Part shown: positions 1 to 8,088 of the stretch, piece by piece | Layout of the letters: each line of letters begins with the position of its first letter | Numbering within the stretch: position 1 is the first letter of the stretch | Source: Pseudomonas sp. QS1027 | Lineage (GTDB): Bacteria > Pseudomonadota > Gammaproteobacteria > Pseudomonadales > Pseudomonadaceae | Direction of reading: 5' to 3' | DNA length: 64,000 bases | Assembly (NCBI RefSeq): GCF_002814235.1 | Contig: NZ_PHSU01000019.1 | Span: 167,227 to 231,226, forward strand | Translations under genes and position numbers: made by a program | The notes under the pieces: generated by a model | What the model was told of the DNA's origin: nothing | Seen by the model: only the letters and a program-made list of their open reading frames with translations | Databases searched by the model: none

Positions 1-956
1 CTGGAGCTCTGGCCGCTGGAGCCAACGCAGCTTTGGTGGATTTTCTGGCAGAAAAATTACTGCCGGCTGGGGGGAGTAGTGACGGTGAAGACTACAAGCA
101 GGGTGTGAATAAACTCCTGGCAGCGTCCCAGCTGATTGGAGTATTGGCAGCCGCCGCAACAGGAGGGGATGCCTCAGTCGCAGCCGCGGTATCGGCGAAC
201 GGAACGCTGTACAACTACTTGAATCATGCGGATATGGAAAAGCTTGCGGAGGAGCTCAATACCTGCGAGCAAACCAATACCTGCGACGGAGTCTCTACCA
301 AATATTTTGAAAAGCACCTGGCCAATGAGCAGACCCTCAAGGCGGTTTGTGCTGTAGATAGAACAGGGTGCCAGACCGCCGTACTCGATATTTACAACGC
401 AGTGTTGGGGTTCCAGCAGGGTGACTACGATGTTGACAATTTGTCCCCGGAGCTCAAGCGTACCTTTGAGGCCTTCCATGAGCTCAACATCGACGCGAGT
501 GCCGCTCCTACTGCTACGATAGCGATGCCTTCGGTTGAGGCCTTCATTCAGGCTTTGGGGCTTGATCCTTCTGATCCTCGAGTGAGCAGTGCGGCTGTTG
601 CGCTTGCTACATTGATTGTGGGTAAAGCATCATCTGGTGGGCCCAAGGTGCCTCCTAAATTGCAGCCGTTCACCAACCCTCCTCAAGGTCCCGTTATTCC
701 TTCAAACTGGGTCAGCCGGCTAGGTAGGACGCCAGATAGCATGATTTATTACCCGCCGGGTACTGACCCAAGCGCTCCTGGGAGTACATATATTCGTGTG
801 ATGCCCTCCGGCTCAACCCCTATTTCAGGACTAGATAATGGTTATTGGATTTCTGTGAAAGATGGGCAGCCGATTAACCCTGCAACGGGTGGGACAGGTA
901 CTAGGGGTGAGACTCATGTTCCGTTGCCACCTGATACATTTCCACCTGCGCGATAA
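1..956 (+). CDS. CdiA-like contact-dependent inhibition protein, C-terminal part (5' end outside window)
   Basis: The reading frame is open from the first full codon at position 3, so this is the end of a larger gene. The first third (Gly/Ala-rich, then residues like LYNYLNHADMEKLAEEL and a four-cysteine stretch) resembles the pre-toxin region at the end of CdiA/hemagglutinin-repeat proteins. The VENN motif expected there is degenerate (SANGTLYNYLN). After a Pro-rich linker, the last ~95 residues (from about position 710) form a separate domain rich in Tyr, Pro and Gly and ending in a GTGTRGETHVPLPP-like segment. I take this as the toxin tip; I do not recognise its activity. In these systems the protein is secreted by a CdiB partner and delivers its tip into neighbouring cells. 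A small gene follows after 9 nt, as expected for an immunity gene. The tip and the next gene look less GC-rich than the rest, as usual for exchangeable toxin/immunity cassettes. Confidence 0.7.
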   Translation, partial: GALAAGANAALVDFLAEKLLPAGGSSDGEDYKQGVNKLLAASQLIGVLAAAATGGDASVAAAVSANGTLYNYLNHADMEKLAEELNTCEQTNTCDGVSTKYFEKHLANEQTLKAVCAVDRTGCQTAVLDIYNAVLGFQQGDYDVDNLSPELKRTFEAFHELNIDASAAPTATIAMPSVEAFIQALGLDPSDPRVSSAAVALATLIVGKASSGGPKVPPKLQPFTNPPQGPVIPSNWVSRLGRTPDSMIYYPPGTDPSAPGSTYIRVMPSGSTPISGLDNGYWISVKDGQPINPATGGTGTRGETHVPLPPDTFPPAR

Positions 957-965
957 GGAGTAATT

Positions 966-1325
966 ATGGTTGTTATTGATAATGCCGATTTAGCGGAGCT
1001 ACAGTCATCATTGTTCACTGGTGTAACCGTCGGGCTCGGTTCGCAGGTTTTGAATTTTGAGAACAGTGTTTCCATTTTGATTCAATGCCCTTTTAAGTGT
1101 GAGATAGAGGGTGGGGTTAAATGGGGGCATGGTGAGGAAGCGATTGATAGTGCACTATTATTTTCATTTTTAAATCATCGGGTGGAACAGGTCTCAATTG
1201 AAAGTGATGGTACTTTGATAATGAGATTTGATGTAGGGGGGGTGACTATTCTTCCTGAGAGAAATGGGCTGGAGTCTTACGTATTTACTAGCCGTTTGGG
1301 TATTTGTCCTGTTGCGATTATTTGA
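966..1325 (+). CDS. Probable CDI immunity protein (small, DUF6188-like)
   Basis: This 119-residue soluble protein starts 9 nt after the CdiA-like stop, with a good AAGGAG ribosome site 5 nt before the ATG. It has no signal peptide or membrane helix. The central part (FENSVSILIQCPF, then ALLFSFLNHRVEQVSI and MRFDVGG) looks like the beta-rich small DUF6188 proteins often found behind polymorphic toxins, but that match is from memory. Position and size are the main evidence that it neutralises the toxin tip encoded just upstream. The gene is clearly more AT-rich than the chromosome around it, consistent with horizontal exchange together with the toxin tip. Confidence 0.6.
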   Translation: MVVIDNADLAELQSSLFTGVTVGLGSQVLNFENSVSILIQCPFKCEIEGGVKWGHGEEAIDSALLFSFLNHRVEQVSIESDGTLIMRFDVGGVTILPERNGLESYVFTSRLGICPVAII

Positions 1326-1357
1326 AGTTTCGCAAAGGATCGAAAAGGGGACGGATT

Positions 1358-1707
1358 TGAATGGCACTTACTTAACGGCTAAGTGTCTGAATTAAAAGCA
1401 AGAAATGAAAAAGGCCGGTCTTGGTCTAAGGTGATAGTTGCGAACACCACCGGCAAGCCACGTAGGCATCCCCCAACGCAATATCACCTCGGCCCAAAGT
1501 GTCTGGCAGGGTTCTGGGCAGCATCTGCTCATACTGTGAAAACGCCCTAGCGAGGCATTCCCCACTGGCGAGGCAGACGATCCCCACCAACCTGCAAATG
1601 GGAACGCCCAGCCCAGCTTTTTGCGCACGAGATTGCGGGTAGGCTGCTTGGTTGGTTTGATTTTTTAAGCCATATCAGCTAGTTAGGTGCTGAACAAGTG
1701 CCATTCA
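1358..1707. mobile_element. IS4-like element remnant, about 350 bp, with 12-bp terminal inverted repeats
   Basis: The two ends carry a perfect 12-bp inverted repeat: TGAATGGCACTT at 1358-1369 and AAGTGCCATTCA at 1696-1707. Between them, on the minus strand, is a fragment of an IS4-type DDE transposase. The element is far too short to code for a full transposase, so it is either an internal-deletion derivative that could still be moved in trans or a dead relic. No clear target-site duplication is visible. It lies between the CDI cassette and a toxin-antitoxin locus. Confidence 0.6.
1426..1660 (-). pseudogene. IS4-family transposase fragment
   Basis: Read on the minus strand, one frame gives YPQSRAQKAGLGVP, then RLVGIVCLASGECLARAFSQ and TLGRGDIALGDAYVA before a stop at 1426-1428. 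This follows the IS4-family pattern YP.SR.QK.G.GFP..RLV..F.LASGA.......L...L..GDI.LADRGF, where the last Asp is a catalytic residue. Here the expected ADRGF segment reads GDAYVA, and nothing recognisable follows. Most of the N-terminal half and the whole C-terminal half are absent. The fragment is not expressed as a functional transposase. Confidence 0.55.
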
Positions 1708-1785
1708 CATACGCTCCATTTTGACACCAATGACAGCACGCCATGGACAGATTAGGCTGACCAGGTGTCAATTGCGGAGGTCTCC

Positions 1786-1980
1786 ATGAACGCCCAACTT
1801 TCCCCCATCGTTTCAGAGTTCGAAACCGAAGAGCAGGCTGCCAGCTATGACCGCTGGTTTCGCGCCAAGGTGCAGGCTTCGCTTGATGATCCGCGCCCAA
1901 GCATCCATCACGACGAAGCTATGGCTAGGCTTGAGCAGATGTTAGAGGACAAGCGCAAGGCTTGGCGTGCTGCTCGTTAA
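1786..1980 (+). CDS. PaaA/RelB-like antitoxin of a ParE-type toxin-antitoxin system
   Basis: This 64-residue acidic-then-basic protein starts at the ATG behind GGAGG at 1776-1780; a GTG at 1765 is an alternative start with no ribosome site. The motif SEFETEEQAASYDRWFRAKVQASLDDPRP followed by an HDEAMARLE helix is typical of the short antitoxins that pair with ParE2-type toxins (PaaA-like 'stability determinant' proteins). Such proteins bind and cover their partner toxin. The next gene overlaps it by 14 nt and codes for a ParE-like protein with an internal stop, so this antitoxin may now stand alone. Confidence 0.65.
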   Translation: MNAQLSPIVSEFETEEQAASYDRWFRAKVQASLDDPRPSIHHDEAMARLEQMLEDKRKAWRAAR

Positions 1981-2239
1981 GTGGAGGCCTCAGGCCCTCG
2001 ACGCCCTGGCCGAGATTCTCGATTACATTGAGCAATACAACCCCGCTGCCGCCGCTTCTCTGCACCGCACAATTGTGGCCGCTACCGAGGGGCTATCCGC
2101 AATGCCCTACAGCTTCAAGCATGGCTGATTGCCCGATATTCGGGAAATGGTTGTCCATCCAAACTACGTGGTGGTGTACCAAGTGGTCGAGCATATCGAT
2201 ATAGTGACGGTGCTACATTCCCGGCAACACTACCCCTGA
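1967..2239 (+). pseudogene. ParE-type toxin gene interrupted by an in-frame TGA
   Basis: Reading from GTG 1967, which overlaps the antitoxin end, the frame gives KWRPQALDALAEILDYIEQY, a typical ParE N-terminus, and continues to AMPYSFKHG. It then meets TGA at 2126-2128. The same frame goes on with LPDIREMVVHPNYVVVYQVV and ends with VLHSRQHYP, the usual ParE C-terminus. Family members normally have Arg at the stop position (HGR.PGTREMVVHPNY), so a single CGA-to-TGA change explains the break. ParE toxins poison DNA gyrase; this copy would make only a ~53-residue fragment unless the stop is read through or is a sequencing error. Confidence 0.7.
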
Positions 2240-2515
2240 TGTGAGTGGTATTTACTTATCCTTCTTCGGGCATCTATTTTTCCTGACACCGGTCCTCGCT
2301 GATCTATGTATTGTCATTAGCAAGGGCAGGGCTTGGCGTTTCGTCGACTAAGTCGATGGCATCGTAGGACTGCGAGTCGGCGGCTTTTTCTACCGCAGGC
2401 GCAGCCCGCGACCCTCAATCAGCACGCGAAGAATCCTTCCGAAAAAACTCATATTTCCCACATGCTTCAGGCATGGGAGAATATTGCGTGCGCCAAACGC
2501 CAGGGCTACAGTTCG
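2240..2515. other. Intergenic stretch, no gene found
   Basis: Between the broken ParE gene and the structured leader I see only short frames without ribosome sites. One frame begins at 2333 but runs through the downstream hairpins and overlaps the next real gene out of frame, so it is not called. The promoter for the DUF6124-like gene probably lies here, but no convincing -35/-10 pair can be picked by eye. Confidence 0.4.
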
Positions 2516-2740
2516 GATGTCGCTGAAAATTCAGCGACATCGGGTTTTGCAGCCCGGGTTCTAAGAAGGCGTACAGCACCGCGGAAGCGGTTTTTTTGCT
2601 CGCGTTATGGCGAGCTGTGCGCAGGAGGCTTCGGCCTGCCGGTTCCTTCTTACCGGTCTGCAAACCTGTGTACGGCTCGCCACCTTTCGTTTTGCAGCGT
2701 GGAGATGACGAGTTCTCTTACAGTTAAGAAGGAGCGTCAC
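2516..2740 (+). promoter_or_regulatory. Highly structured 5' leader upstream of the DUF6124-like gene
   Basis: A string of hairpins lies directly in front of the gene: a 12-bp perfect stem at 2516-2541 (GATGTCGCTGAA against its complement, 2-nt loop); a terminator-like stem with seven T at 2578-2597; a 6-bp stem GCTCGC/GCGAGC at 2598-2615; an AGGC-UUCG-GCCT tetraloop hairpin at 2626-2637; and CCGGT/ACCGG at 2639-2656. Similar leaders in front of DUF3077/DUF6124-type genes are, from memory, common in Pseudomonas. A terminator ahead of a structured stretch suggests attenuation or another RNA-level switch, but the ligand or trigger is unknown. Confidence 0.5.
2578..2597 (+). terminator. Terminator-like hairpin inside the leader (possible attenuator)
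   Basis: The stem ACCGC/GCGGT with a GGAA loop is followed directly by TTTTTT. It lies about 145 nt before the start codon at 2742, so it would stop transcription before the gene unless bypassed. The stem is only 5 bp. Confidence 0.45.
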
Positions 2741-2741
2741 C

Positions 2742-3185
2742 ATGTCAAAGAAAATCACCCCCGATCCGCCGGTTGTTCGCAAACCTCTCGGTACCGCTGA
2801 CAGAAGCGTTTACCTGCGCAAACTCTCTGATACCCCATCCAACGAGCCCGAGTCGGTCCCGACCAATCCCCCTCGGTTGCTCGACACCCTCGCATTCACC
2901 TGCGCCAAACCCGTCACCCCCGAAGCCCCATACAAGCCCACGCTGTTCGCCATCCAACCCGGCATCAACGCCCAGGACGCACTGATCTACGTTTCCAATC
3001 TGCTCGAAACGGCGGAACTCAACGGCGACGAAATCAGCCTGCATACCAACCCCGTCGAGCGAGCGTTGTTCTGGGGTATGTTGCATTCGGTGGAGGTGGC
3101 GCGTGCGGTGGTGGATGCCTTGCTTGAAGGCGCGTCCCCATCCAATCAGCTGTCCGCCGTAGCGGGCAACCATTCGGTTGATTGA
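2742..3185 (+). CDS. DUF6124-like protein of unknown function
   Basis: The 147-residue protein starts at ATG 2742 behind an AAGGAG site. The N-terminal ~75 residues are Pro-rich and look disordered. The second half (FAIQPGINAQDALIYVSNLLETAE, then NPVERALFWGMLHSVEVARAVVDALL) is a small helical domain of the kind annotated DUF6124 (formerly grouped with DUF3077) in Pseudomonas, where many paralogues occur per genome. No enzyme motif, signal or membrane helix is present. It is a single-gene unit: a structured leader precedes it and a strong terminator follows. Function is not known; small helical proteins of this size are sometimes surface-stress or regulatory proteins, but nothing here decides it. 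Confidence 0.7.
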   Translation: MSKKITPDPPVVRKPLGTADRSVYLRKLSDTPSNEPESVPTNPPRLLDTLAFTCAKPVTPEAPYKPTLFAIQPGINAQDALIYVSNLLETAELNGDEISLHTNPVERALFWGMLHSVEVARAVVDALLEGASPSNQLSAVAGNHSVD

Positions 3186-3227
3186 GGTAGTGAGCAAATA
3201 AATCTGTTCCCGTTTCCCCACTTAGAG

Positions 3228-3258
3228 AGATCAAGCTTGGCCGCTTGATCTATTTTTC
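3228..3258 (+). terminator. Rho-independent terminator after the DUF6124-like gene
   Basis: A perfect 9-bp stem AGATCAAGC/GCTTGATCT (3228-3236 and 3243-3251) with a 6-nt loop is followed by ATTTTTC. It lies 42 nt after the stop codon. The next gene ends on the opposite strand, so this closes the plus-strand unit. Confidence 0.8.
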
Positions 3259-3317
3259 GTTAAGAGCTGCGCAAAACACACCAGGCTGAAACTTCACTCA
3301 GCATGCCTCTCGGCGCT

Positions 3318-4256
3318 CTAACCCTGAACAGGCATCAGAACCGACCTTGTGTGACGATGGAGGAACTCGACCTCCGTGCGCAACACGTCGTCGAACGCCG
3401 CCCCACCTTCGTAGACATCGTAGTGGCCACCGCTGCTGCGGAACAATTCGGCCCGTGGTGCTCGGCGTGCGACCTTGAGCGCGGCAGGCACCGGTGCAAT
3501 GGAGTCTGCCTCCGGGACAACCAGCAGGAGCGGAACACGCACGAATGCGGCGCGGCGCACGGGGCGGCGCCAGGAGAAGCTCAGCAGAGACCGCGCGGCC
3601 ACGCGGTTGTGCCATTGTGTCCCATCCTTCGGTGTCATGAGCCTCTCTCCGAACAGACCGTCCGGTGTGGCGCCGATGGACAGCTCCCCAGGTTTCCCAT
3701 GACCGGGAATGTAGATCGGCTGGCGGCCGAACAGGGAACCGAGAAGGTCAAACAGCGCCAGCCCAAAGAGTCGGATTCCGTTCTTGGGCGGGGCCATCAT
3801 CGCCGCGGCCAAGCCGTCCGTGAGTGGGGCCTGGGCAATCGCTCCAGCCAGCCGAGTGTCGGAGACAGCCAGTTCGAGGACATGCATGCCGGCGAACGAA
3901 GTCCCCCAGACAATGACCTGGCGCGGATCGATGTAGGCCTGCTCAACGGCCCAACCGATGACGCTGCTGTAGTCCGCGAGTTGGCGTGGGACAGAGAGCA
4001 CCTCGCGCGGCTGTCCACCGGAACCACCGAAATTTCGGTAGTCAAAGGCGATGGCGACGAATCCTTCCTCGCTGAAGCGCTCCGCGAACGGCGCCAGTCC
4101 TCCCGCCTTGATGGCGCCGATACCGTGAGCCATCACCACGGCAGGGTGGGGGCCGCTGCTCTCGGGCAGGTAGACCCACGCTTCGATCATGTCGCCCGAC
4201 GCCGTCGCAATCTGCACGGTGATACGCCTGGTGGAGGACTTGTTGGGGGATGTCAT
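3318..4256 (-). CDS. Alpha/beta hydrolase (dienelactone hydrolase/DUF1100-like)
   Basis: This 312-residue soluble hydrolase has the alpha/beta fold order: HGIGA (oxyanion region), FDYRNFGGSGG, the nucleophile elbow GTSFAG near residue 120, an acid in PEADSIAP near residue 250, and the histidine in GGHYDVY near residue 277. The reaction is hydrolysis of an ester or related bond; the substrate cannot be read. I chose ATG 4256 because AAGGAAGG lies 8 nt before it; ATG 4262 is too close to that site. It is second in a minus-strand pair, 53 nt after an MFS transporter gene, and a LysR regulator is divergent. This suggests export or detoxification of a compound sensed by the LysR protein. Confidence 0.75.
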   Translation of the reverse strand: MTSPNKSSTRRITVQIATASGDMIEAWVYLPESSGPHPAVVMAHGIGAIKAGGLAPFAERFSEEGFVAIAFDYRNFGGSGGQPREVLSVPRQLADYSSVIGWAVEQAYIDPRQVIVWGTSFAGMHVLELAVSDTRLAGAIAQAPLTDGLAAAMMAPPKNGIRLFGLALFDLLGSLFGRQPIYIPGHGKPGELSIGATPDGLFGERLMTPKDGTQWHNRVAARSLLSFSWRRPVRRAAFVRVPLLLVVPEADSIAPVPAALKVARRAPRAELFRSSGGHYDVYEGGAAFDDVLRTEVEFLHRHTRSVLMPVQG

Positions 4257-4309
4257 GGGCATTGCCTTCCTTTCATTACTGCTCGGCTCCGCTTGGCGGA
4301 AGCTTGAAA

Positions 4310-5509
4310 TTAATGACCTGCGCCGGCGAAGGCGCGATAGTCGACGCTGCGGTTTCTGGCCATCAGCAGGAGCAGTAATGCCAGTCCCAGCGCTGAGACG
4401 ATGGCTCCCGTCATGCCCATGTAGGAAACGCTGACAGTGCTGAGGGTGACGCCCCCCAGCCACGATCCCAGTGCAATACCTGAGTTGAAGCCGGCAATGT
4501 TCAGCCCGGCCGCGACACCATGGGCGTGCGGCACATACTGCTCAGCGACCCCCATCAGACGGGCCTGCAAGGCAGGTACAGCAGCGAAAGTGAACATGCC
4601 CAGCAAGGCGACAAGGATGCCCATGACCGCGGCAGACTGGGCAAAGACCCACATGCCGAGTGCGGAAAGGGCAATACCGACGATCATGATCACGCTGGCC
4701 CGGTTTACCCCGAGACGATCGGTCAGCTTGCCACCGAGCACGTTGCCGATTGCGGCAAACACACCATAGACCAGCATGAAGATGCCGACGGTGTGGCTGC
4801 TGACGTGCGTCACCTCGGTGAGCAGCGGGGCGATGTAGGTATAGGCGGTGAACGAACCGGCATAACCCAGCACGGTCACAAAGGCGGCGGCCAGCAATGC
4901 AGGATGGAAGAGGGCCTTGAGGGCCTGCCCTACGGATGCGTTGCCTCCATGACCTGGTGCTTTCTCAGGTTCTTTCATGCCCAGCAGCAGGCCAAGGAAA
5001 CCCAGTGCACCGAATACGGCAATGGCGCCAAGCACGGGGCGCCAGGAGATCATGCCGCCCAGATAGGTGCTGATCGGGACGCCAATGGCCATGGCAATAG
5101 TGAAGCCACCAAAGACGACAGCCACTGCGCTGCCGGCTTTCTTCGGCCCAACGAGGCGTGCGGCGGTACTTGAGGCCACTGCGAGGAAGAGGCCATGCCC
5201 CATCCCTGCGACAAAGCGTGCGGCCAGCAGCATCGACAGGCTGGTGGCGAATGCCGCGATCAGGCTACCGGCCGAGAACACCAACACGGTCATCAGCATG
5301 ACGCGCTTGCGCGACCACCCCGCAGTCAACGCCGTCAGAATCGGTGCCGCGAAGGTCGCGCCCAATGCATACAGGGTGACGGCGGCGCCAGCCTGCTCGA
5401 CCTTGACGCCAAGGCCCTGGGCCATGACCTCGGTGAGGCCGATGGGAACGAATTCGGCGAGGCCCAGCGCAAAGGCGCTGAGGGTGAATATGTACACGAT
5501 GAATGGCAT
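4310..5509 (-). CDS. MFS transporter, AraJ/PbuE-like (DHA1 drug/metabolite efflux)
   Basis: The 399-residue protein has 12 hydrophobic segments and the opening YIFTLSAFALGLAEFVPIGL, characteristic of the sugar/purine efflux branch of DHA1 transporters. It carries the RFVAGMGHGLF motif of helix 4-5 and a GGKLTDRLG loop between the two six-helix halves. Such proteins are proton-driven exporters in the inner membrane. It is the first gene of a unit with the alpha/beta hydrolase and is divergently transcribed from the LysR gene at 5741 across a 231-bp region. The substrate is not known. Confidence 0.8.
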   Translation of the reverse strand: MPFIVYIFTLSAFALGLAEFVPIGLTEVMAQGLGVKVEQAGAAVTLYALGATFAAPILTALTAGWSRKRVMLMTVLVFSAGSLIAAFATSLSMLLAARFVAGMGHGLFLAVASSTAARLVGPKKAGSAVAVVFGGFTIAMAIGVPISTYLGGMISWRPVLGAIAVFGALGFLGLLLGMKEPEKAPGHGGNASVGQALKALFHPALLAAAFVTVLGYAGSFTAYTYIAPLLTEVTHVSSHTVGIFMLVYGVFAAIGNVLGGKLTDRLGVNRASVIMIVGIALSALGMWVFAQSAAVMGILVALLGMFTFAAVPALQARLMGVAEQYVPHAHGVAAGLNIAGFNSGIALGSWLGGVTLSTVSVSYMGMTGAIVSALGLALLLLLMARNRSVDYRAFAGAGH

Positions 5510-5614
5510 ATGAGCCTCTTTCGGAATTGGGAAAAAATCGGCCTTTTGCCGTGATTGCCCGGAATCCTAGAGAGGTTGAATTGATACTGGAAATTATTGT
5601 TTATGGGTCTATAG

Positions 5615-5628
5615 ATAAATATATTTAT
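5615..5628. promoter_or_regulatory. AT-rich palindrome in the MFS/LysR divergent promoter region
   Basis: ATAAATATATTTAT is a perfect 14-bp palindrome in the most AT-rich part of the 231-bp gap between the divergent MFS and LysR genes. LysR proteins usually bind near such a point in a divergent promoter. It could equally be part of a -10 region, so the operator call is tentative. Confidence 0.3.
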
Positions 5629-5740
5629 ACGTCTGTTCAGGCTGGGCACTATGCTGACAGCCCATCAGGCGCCTGATAGTCCCGGGCTTACCCGCCTGGA
5701 AAACTCCGAGAGGGCGCCGGCATCGGCGTGGTAGCGCTTC

Positions 5741-6631
5741 ATGAGTCATCTTGATCATTTACGGACATTCATTGAGGCCTACCGGCTGCAATCCTTCTCG
5801 CGTGCGGCCGAATCGTTGGGGATGACACAGCCCGGCGCGTCGCTGCACATTCAAGCGCTGGAAGCCTTCGTGGGCAAACCCCTGTTCGTACGGCGAGCCC
5901 GTGGTGTCACGCCGACAGAGGCCGCAGACGAATTGGCACGAGCAATTGGGCCGATGCTGGACGGGCTGGAAACACGCCTGGCTTCCTACCGCCTCAGCGG
6001 TGAAATTGGCGGGACCGTCCATATCGCCGGCCCCTCCGACTTTATCTATTCAAAGATTACATCGGGGCTGGCGCCTCTAATGGCCCAGGGGTTTCAGATT
6101 CGTTTACATACCGGTAACCGGGAGCGCATCTATAGCCTACTCAACAGTTCAACCGTCGATCTGGCCATTACGGCCTCCATGCCGGATGAGCGTTCCCATG
6201 GGTTTGCACGGCTGTTGACCGAACGGTTTCTGCTGGTGATGGCCCCCCATCTGGCGAAGGCGCTTGGCAAACAGCCCACCGAACAGGGGTTGGCGAAGCT
6301 GCCGCTGATTGCTTTCGACGAAGATCTACCGCTGATTCGGCCGGTGTGGACAGCCCTGTTCCGGTTCGCGCCGACCTTGCAGGCTGCACTCACCATTGCG
6401 GATCTGCGTATTATCCAGGACCTGGTTGTGAAGGGGCAGGGATGGAGCGTCCTTCCCGATTACCAGTGTACCGAGGCGCTTGAATCGGGAAGGCTGGTGA
6501 CTATTACGCCGCTCCAGGACGCCCCGACGAATAATCTGTATCTGGTCTGGAAAAAAGCCTCGATGCGCAATCCGAGCATTGTCCATGTGCGCGATTTCAT
6601 CCTTGGATTGTTTGCGGATCAGGCCGACTAA
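5741..6631 (+). CDS. LysR-family transcriptional regulator
   Basis: This 296-residue protein begins with the LysR winged helix-turn-helix (LRTFIEAYRLQSFSRAAESLGMTQPGAS..IQALE, residues 5-60) followed by a linker helix. The two-lobed effector domain starts around residue 88, at the VHIAGPSDFIYSK strand. LysR proteins usually activate a divergent gene in response to a small molecule, so the MFS-hydrolase pair on the other strand is the likely target. The secreted M20 peptidase gene lies 66 nt downstream on the same strand and could be co-transcribed or have its own promoter. Confidence 0.88.
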   Translation: MSHLDHLRTFIEAYRLQSFSRAAESLGMTQPGASLHIQALEAFVGKPLFVRRARGVTPTEAADELARAIGPMLDGLETRLASYRLSGEIGGTVHIAGPSDFIYSKITSGLAPLMAQGFQIRLHTGNRERIYSLLNSSTVDLAITASMPDERSHGFARLLTERFLLVMAPHLAKALGKQPTEQGLAKLPLIAFDEDLPLIRPVWTALFRFAPTLQAALTIADLRIIQDLVVKGQGWSVLPDYQCTEALESGRLVTITPLQDAPTNNLYLVWKKASMRNPSIVHVRDFILGLFADQAD

Positions 6632-6697
6632 TTTTACGCGACATCAAATATCCGAACAGCAACACGCATCACGCCAACAAAAAACAAGGATCCGTTC

Positions 6698-7939
6698 ATG
6701 ACGTTCAATCTCCCCCGCACCGTATTGGCCACCACCCTCGGCCTGGCGCTCGCTTGCGGTTTTACCGCCCCGGCCTGGAGCGCCGAACCCCATAAACAAA
6801 TCCAGGCCGATGCCGAACAGTACAAGGCTGAAGCCTTGAAGTTGCTGGAGCGTCTGGTGAATATCGATTCGGGTTCCGGCTACGAGCCGGGCCTGACCCA
6901 GGTGCGTGATATCGCCGTCGATGAGCTGAAAAAGCTCGGCGCCACCATCGAGCTGGTTCCCGATGCGCACGCCCACAACAGTCATGTACTCGCTACCTTC
7001 AAAGGCACCGGCAAGGCAAAAATCCTCTTGATGGCGCATATGGACACCGTGTTCAAGGAAGGCTCGGCGAGCGAGCGGCCGTTTCATATCAAGGACGGCC
7101 GCGCCTATGGCCCCGGGGTGATGGATGACAAGGGCGGCATCGTCGCCGGGATCTATGCCCTCAAGGTGCTGAAGAACCAGAACTTCCAGGACTACGCGCA
7201 GATCACCTTCCTGCTCGACGCCAGCGAGGAAACCGGCTCGGATATCGCGTCCGAACTGATCCGTAAAACCGCCAAGGCCCACGACGTCACCCTGAACCTG
7301 GAACCCGGTCGTCCGGCCGATGGCCTGGTGGTCTGGCGCAAAGGCAGCGCCACCGCGGTGGTCGAGGTCAAGGGCAAGGCCGCGCATGCCGGTGTGGCGC
7401 CAGAGCTGGGGCGTAACGCGGCGATGGAGGCGGCCCACCAGATCCTGCAACTGAGCAAGCTGGGCGACGAAGAGAAGAAAACCACCATCAACTTCACCGT
7501 GCTCAAGGCCGGGGACCGGGTCAATGTGATTCCGGACGAGGCCATTGCCAAGGCCGATGTGCGGGCGGCCTTGCCGGAGGAGTTCGATCGGATCGAAAAG
7601 GACCTGGCCCGGGTTTCGGCCAACAAGCTGATTCCGGAAACCGAGGTCAAGACCAGCTTGCTGCGCGGCCTGCCGCCGATGCCGGAAACCGCCGAGTCGG
7701 ATGCGCTGGTGACTATTGCCCAGGGGATCTACGGCGAACTGGGCCGCAAACTGACCATCGAGGGCAGCGGCGGGGCGGCGGATGCCAGCCTGTCGGCGGG
7801 CGTGGGCACGCCGACGCTGGATGGCTTCGGGATTGTCGGCGGCAATATCCATACCCCCGAGGAGTACGCCGAGGTGGAAAGCGTGTCCCCCCGGATCTAT
7901 CTGCTGAGTCGGATGATCATGGAACTGGCCAAGCGCTAG
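6698..7939 (+). CDS. Secreted M20 metallopeptidase, carboxypeptidase G2-like
   Basis: The 413-residue protein has a Sec signal peptide (positively charged start, hydrophobic core, AWSA-EP cleavage near residue 28). Zinc-ligand motifs of the M20 family are intact: AHMDTVF near residue 113, GVMDDKGG near 143, the catalytic pair in DASEETGS near 176, and NLEPGRPADG. The dimerisation lid with KGKAAHAG follows. The closest known type is carboxypeptidase G2, which removes C-terminal glutamate from folates and related conjugates in the periplasm; the exact substrate is inferred from family. The start has an AAGGA site 7 nt upstream. Confidence 0.85.
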   Translation: MTFNLPRTVLATTLGLALACGFTAPAWSAEPHKQIQADAEQYKAEALKLLERLVNIDSGSGYEPGLTQVRDIAVDELKKLGATIELVPDAHAHNSHVLATFKGTGKAKILLMAHMDTVFKEGSASERPFHIKDGRAYGPGVMDDKGGIVAGIYALKVLKNQNFQDYAQITFLLDASEETGSDIASELIRKTAKAHDVTLNLEPGRPADGLVVWRKGSATAVVEVKGKAAHAGVAPELGRNAAMEAAHQILQLSKLGDEEKKTTINFTVLKAGDRVNVIPDEAIAKADVRAALPEEFDRIEKDLARVSANKLIPETEVKTSLLRGLPPMPETAESDALVTIAQGIYGELGRKLTIEGSGGAADASLSAGVGTPTLDGFGIVGGNIHTPEEYAEVESVSPRIYLLSRMIMELAKR

Positions 7940-8088
7940 GGCCTGGTTGGTTCAGATCTCTTTTGCAGAGCGGGTAACCTGGAATCGCCCCTACCACCGC
8001 GTGCAGTTGCAATTCCGTATCAAAAGCATCTCGGCTGCACGCTATTGGGTGTACTATCAAGGTTCTGTCCATCAGATATCAGTTAGCC

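Noticed and set aside
2333..2800. 155-codon frame over the structured leader
   Set aside because: No ribosome site, basic low-complexity translation, and it overlaps the start of the DUF6124-like gene out of frame.
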